In this document: one piece after another, positions 60,889-64,000 of the stretch
Layout of the letters: every line of letters starts with the position of its first letter
Numbering within the stretch: position 1 is the first letter of the stretch
Source: Microbacterium sp. AG238
GTDB taxonomy: Bacteria > Actinomycetota > Actinomycetes > Actinomycetales > Microbacteriaceae
DNA length: 64,000 nt
Direction: 5' to 3'
Assembly: GCF_003610405.1 (NCBI RefSeq)
Contig: NZ_RAQC01000002.1
Location: 558,001-622,000, forward strand
The notes under the pieces: model-generated
What the model saw: only the letters and a program-made list of their open reading frames with translations
Told to the model about the DNA's origin: nothing
Databases searched by the model: none
Position numbers and translations under genes: made by a program

Positions 60889-61929
60889 TCAGAACGGAGA
60901 GTCATCTCCCACGCGGTTCCACGGATCGGGCTCAGGTGCGAGGTGGGCAGGCATCAAGCTTTCGAGCCCACGAACCCGCGCCACCTCGCGAGCAAGATCA
61001 GCGTTCGCATCGAACCCGGGCTGAGCAATGGCGAGCTTGAACACGAGTTCCGCATACGGACCCGTCTCGCCGCCCTGGATGCCGCCTCGCGCGTTGTACA
61101 CCTGGTCGTTGTCCCGCACTGCGGTGAGCAGCCCGCCGACCTCAGTTACGCCGAGCCCCGACGCACTGTGCAGTCGCTCCCAGATCTGGTCCGTTTTTCG
61201 GAAGCTGCCGGAGGCTTGCAGAGCCGCCACCAGCGAGGCATCCAGACCTGACGCCAGAGCGGGTTTGGTGGCGATCCAGTCCATGATCGCGTCGCCAACC
61301 TGTGCCGCCGTCATGCCGCTCCGCACCGTGAACGCTTGCTTCTTGCCGAGCGGTCCGTACGGGTCTTCTCCCTGGAACTTCAGTGCGTACGTGGGCACCT
61401 CGCGACCGAGGAGCCAACCCACCTCCTGGTCGCACCAGCGACTCTCGATGAAGCCCGGGAACAGGAACACGACACCGGCGTCAGCCGTTCGAAGCGCGCG
61501 CTCGATCTCTGGTTGCCATTCCTCGTCAGGCTCGATTGAGTCGTGAGCAACGAAGAGCTTGACGCCCCATCTAGCCAAATGCTCGCCGACCTCGCCGGTC
61601 AGTGCCCGCTGCGATGCGAGGTGAGAGGCGAACAGGAACAGCGGCGTCGCTTCCTTCTCCGCCTGAACTTCGATAGAGACCTCGAACAACTGGCGAACGG
61701 CTAGAGCAAGCTCGTCCACGTCGGCGCGAGGCAGATCTCGAATGAGCTCTAGGACGGCTCTTGCCCTGTCAGCGTCGGTCACCTCGTAGTGGTCGTCCTG
61801 CCAGTGGCCCCACGCCAGCTCTTGAAGCCCCGCCTCGTGCAAGAGCAGGTTGACGTCTGTCAGGGTTCGTTCCGCGAGAGCGTTCGCGATGGTGCGCAGT
61901 AGCTCTAGCTTCTCGACGTCTATGGGCAT
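60889..61929 (-). CDS. TIR-domain protein
   Basis: A 346-residue protein. A helical N-terminal domain (residues 1-90) precedes a TIR domain at about 95-190: strand TPLFLFASHL, VKLFVAHDSIEPDEEW, then FIESRWCDQEVGWLLGRE with the putative catalytic Glu169. A C-terminal 150-residue region has no known fold. Bacterial TIRs act as NADases in anti-phage abortive infection. It is the last gene of an operon with DUF4411 and XRE-ImmA, 21 nt after DUF4411. Confidence 0.85.
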   Translation of the reverse strand: MPIDVEKLELLRTIANALAERTLTDVNLLLHEAGLQELAWGHWQDDHYEVTDADRARAVLELIRDLPRADVDELALAVRQLFEVSIEVQAEKEATPLFLFASHLASQRALTGEVGEHLARWGVKLFVAHDSIEPDEEWQPEIERALRTADAGVVFLFPGFIESRWCDQEVGWLLGREVPTYALKFQGEDPYGPLGKKQAFTVRSGMTAAQVGDAIMDWIATKPALASGLDASLVAALQASGSFRKTDQIWERLHSASGLGVTEVGGLLTAVRDNDQVYNARGGIQGGETGPYAELVFKLAIAQPGFDANADLAREVARVRGLESLMPAHLAPEPDPWNRVGDDSPF

Positions 61930-61950
61930 GGGATCTCCTATCGACCGAAC

Positions 61951-62412
61951 TCAGAATCGCCAACCCAGCTCGGTGGCCATCCCGAAGAAGTTCACGGTCC
62001 GTACGCTGCGCGCCCGCGCCACATTCGGCACCTTCTGGTTCTTGGGAATGGTGCCGGGTCCTGCTTCTCGCTCGTCGCTGACGACGGTCAAGCCATCGAC
62101 CTCCGCATGTGCGATGAGGAACGGGTCAGCGGCGTTCTGGGTCTCACGTACCCAGTCCGGGTAGTCCTCCGAGATTTCAGCGGCGATCTCGATCTCCTCC
62201 GAGCCGACCTCGCAGATGAAGTCATTCTGGGTCTTCGCCCACTCATACAGCTCGTCTGTGCCGCGGTGCACTTCCTCGTGCACCTCCTCACAGATGCACG
62301 CTTCGCCTGCGTCGATCAGCTCCTCCAGGCGCTCCCACACGCTTGGGAAGATGTCACGGGGGTACTGGTTGGCCATGCGGATGAGGATGTTCGTATCCAG
62401 GGTGAAGCTCAT
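61951..62412 (-). CDS. DUF4411 family, PIN-like protein
   Basis: A 153-residue protein starting in a 4-nt overlap with the peptidase gene. It begins MSFTLDTNILIRM, the PIN-domain first Asp, then CICEEVHEEVHRG (acidic), and ADPFLIAHAEVDGLTVVSDE, with the later aspartates. PIN nucleases cut RNA, and DUF4411 genes commonly pair with XRE-ImmA/IrrE genes as toxin-antitoxin-like units. Confidence 0.85.
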   Translation of the reverse strand: MSFTLDTNILIRMANQYPRDIFPSVWERLEELIDAGEACICEEVHEEVHRGTDELYEWAKTQNDFICEVGSEEIEIAAEISEDYPDWVRETQNAADPFLIAHAEVDGLTVVSDEREAGPGTIPKNQKVPNVARARSVRTVNFFGMATELGWRF

Positions 62413-63530
62413 TGCCCACCCGTCCGGAAATACTCGTCCTGCATCTGCTGGATCATCGGGATGCGAGCGTTCAGCAGGTAGGTCGCATCAAGAGCGGTGA
62501 GACGGTCCCGTTCAACGGCTCGCAGCACAGCTCCCAGGTAACGCGGGCCGAGGTCGCGATAGCGAAGTCGCCACGGGGGCACGAAGCCATCGCGAGACGC
62601 CTGGATCCTGCGGATCTCCTCCCACTCCGCGAAGGATCGTTCGCGGAACAGATCCAGGTGCTCCTGGCTCATGCGGCCCACAGTGCGCAGCCGCACCGCA
62701 GCCGCGAGAGGGCTGACGCGGAAGTAGCGCGCCAGGTTCTCGGGTGTGACGTCTGCTGGCCCGTCGAGCAGTACGCGCAGCGCCCCCGTAGGCATCAGGA
62801 ACTCCGCCGCGAAGGTGTTGCAGACGGCCTCCTCGTCCACGTGCTCATCCAGCACGCATAGCCCGCTCGTGCGATTCGCGATGTGGGCGACCTCGTGGAA
62901 CAAGGTGAAAATCTTCCCGTTGGGCGCGTCGGCACCATTGAGCACGATGATGGGCAGCCGATCAGCATGCACGGACAGACCGCGGAAGACCTCCAGCGCG
63001 ATGCCCGTTGTTTGAAAGACGAGATAACCCGCCGCTTCAAGCTGGCCGCGCCAGAAGTTGAACACGGCGTTGGTCTGGGTCTCGTTAGGCCGAAACTTCG
63101 CCGTCAGGCCGAGCATCGCCCGGAAGTCGTTCGCGCGCTCGTGCACCGTCTTGCGGGTCACCCGCTGGGGCACCTTCAATTCGGGAACCTCGTCCGCGAG
63201 GTCCAGGAAGGTGCTCCTGTGCGCGGCTGCGCGCTTCAGCTCTTTGGCCAGCGCCGGAGGGATCTCAGCCCCACCGCGCCCGCGGAAGTCTGCCGTTTCT
63301 GGCACGTCGGACCCGGACGGTGCCGGTGCGAGGAAGTACGCCAGGGACCTGTCGAGCTTCCGGGCGAGCTTCTGCATTTGCCGGTACGTGGGTTCGGTGT
63401 CGCCCGCCTCGAACTCAGCCACGCGGCTCGCGGAGAGATTGGCCGCGCGCCCCAGCTCCTCGCGGCTCATGTGCAACATCTCGCGAGCAGCGGTCAGGGT
63501 CGCACCCTTGATCGGCACTCGAACGGTCAT
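62409..63530 (-). CDS. XRE HTH fused to ImmA/IrrE peptidase
   Basis: A 373-residue two-domain protein. An XRE helix-turn-helix at residues 10-65 (MSREELGRAANLSASRVAEF) and an M78 metallopeptidase with HEVAH at 212-216 and the EEAVCNTFAAEFLMP helix for the third zinc ligand are intact. It is the antitoxin- or sensor-like first gene of an operon with DUF4411 and TIR. The protease could inactivate a repressor, or itself, on infection. Confidence 0.9.
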   Translation of the reverse strand: MTVRVPIKGATLTAAREMLHMSREELGRAANLSASRVAEFEAGDTEPTYRQMQKLARKLDRSLAYFLAPAPSGSDVPETADFRGRGGAEIPPALAKELKRAAAHRSTFLDLADEVPELKVPQRVTRKTVHERANDFRAMLGLTAKFRPNETQTNAVFNFWRGQLEAAGYLVFQTTGIALEVFRGLSVHADRLPIIVLNGADAPNGKIFTLFHEVAHIANRTSGLCVLDEHVDEEAVCNTFAAEFLMPTGALRVLLDGPADVTPENLARYFRVSPLAAAVRLRTVGRMSQEHLDLFRERSFAEWEEIRRIQASRDGFVPPWRLRYRDLGPRYLGAVLRAVERDRLTALDATYLLNARIPMIQQMQDEYFRTGGQ

Positions 63531-63626
63531 CGTTATGGTCCCCGGTCTTCCTTCACCGTTTGCTCGACTCTAGGGCACGCTAGTGCGAGGGCGAGACACT
63601 GCCGACGTCTCCAGGCTACGAGCGGG

Positions 63627-63863
63627 TCAGCGGCCCTTACGGGCTTGCCGTACCGTGGCGCGGGCCTTCGCCGCCTCCGCCCGTCTTGCCTCCGTTGCGA
63701 CGGCCTCCCATCCGGCCTTGGCCATGTCGATGGAGTAGGAGACATCCGAACGGAACGCGGCGTCCACGAGTCGCCTCATGGCCACCCGACGCTCTCGTCG
63801 GTCCTCGTCCGAGTCGAGCGCACCGCCCGCCACCAGCGCATCCAGGTCAGGTTCGTTCGTCAC
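63627..63863 (-). CDS. Small helical island protein
   Basis: A 78-residue protein (GTG 63863), overlapping the integrase stop by 4 nt. It has an acidic N-terminus and a basic helical tail (ARRAEAAKARATVRQARKGR). Its coupling to the integrase suggests an excisionase-like or accessory role, but no HTH is seen. Confidence 0.5.
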   Translation of the reverse strand: MTNEPDLDALVAGGALDSDEDRRERRVAMRRLVDAAFRSDVSYSIDMAKAGWEAVATEARRAEAAKARATVRQARKGR

Positions 63864-64000
63864 AGAACGCCCTCCATAGCCGCGATGATCTCGGCATCCC
63901 TCTGCGTGCTCACATGTTGGTATCGCATGAAGCTCCTCACGTCGGTATGGCCCGTGCGTGCCATACCCTCCGCGAGCGTGGCGTACTTGGCGTACTCCGA
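63860..64000 (-). CDS. Tyrosine recombinase (integrase), C-terminal part only
   Basis: The minus strand from the window edge encodes SEYAKYATLAEGMARTGHTD, then VRSFMRYQHVSTQRDAEII and ends MEGVL. The GH-TDVRSFMRYQH block holds the catalytic His and Tyr of phage-type tyrosine integrases. The rest is cut off by the window end. It probably drives integration and excision of this element. Confidence 0.82.
   Translation of the reverse strand, partial: SEYAKYATLAEGMARTGHTDVRSFMRYQHVSTQRDAEIIAAMEGVL

Overview
The window reads as chromosome of a high-GC actinobacterium of the Microbacteriaceae, most likely Microbacterium. The grounds are the very high GC at third codon positions, a DUF7882-type small protein, an XPB helicase with its partner, DUF3027 and DUF3263 proteins, a GroEL ending in GGMDF without an adjacent groES, and an actinobacterial oleA-oleBC-oleD cluster. 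This assignment rests on protein resemblance only. Two mobile elements flank a block of ordinary chromosome.

Region 1 (1 to about 30,584) is most of a tailed, siphovirus-like prophage whose left end lies outside the window. Early or accessory genes (GIY-YIG-like protein, winged-helix-like protein, zinc-finger/HTH protein) are followed by a lower-GC cargo block (3.45-6.17 kb), an HNH endonuclease, and the packaging, head and tail genes in canonical order: small and large terminase, portal, ClpP-like protease with a nested scaffold start, capsid cement, major capsid, connectors, tail terminator, major tail protein, frameshifted G/GT chaperones, tape measure, distal tail and minor tail proteins. 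A lysis region with three separate M23 peptidases and three small membrane proteins follows. The second and third M23 genes form their own unit behind a LexA-type operator. The right end carries small moron-like genes and an attachment site: the 3' half of a tRNA preceded by a helically phased array of GTAC repeats.

Region 2 (30.6-55.74 kb) is housekeeping chromosome: a lipoprotein, small conserved proteins, a DMT transporter, the olefin/beta-lactone cluster (all junctions overlap by 4 nt), a cluster of three XRE regulators and an ImmA/IrrE peptidase with palindromic operators, nitroreductase, msrB, DUF2332, DUF3263, a LytR_C protein, cspA, CIRCE-controlled groEL, a WXG100 protein, a two-component system, a CPBP protease, XPB helicase with partner, a second cold-shock protein, DUF3027, serC and a DtxR-family iron regulator.

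Region 3 (about 55.75 kb to the window end) is a second integrative element with no virion structural genes. It has a possible nuclease, HTH proteins, a WhiB-like protein, a serine resolvase, and on the minus strand, behind a tyrosine integrase cut by the window end, a tight three-gene operon: XRE-ImmA/IrrE peptidase, DUF4411 PIN-like protein and a TIR-domain protein. This operon is the best candidate for an undescribed defence or toxin-antitoxin system in the window.
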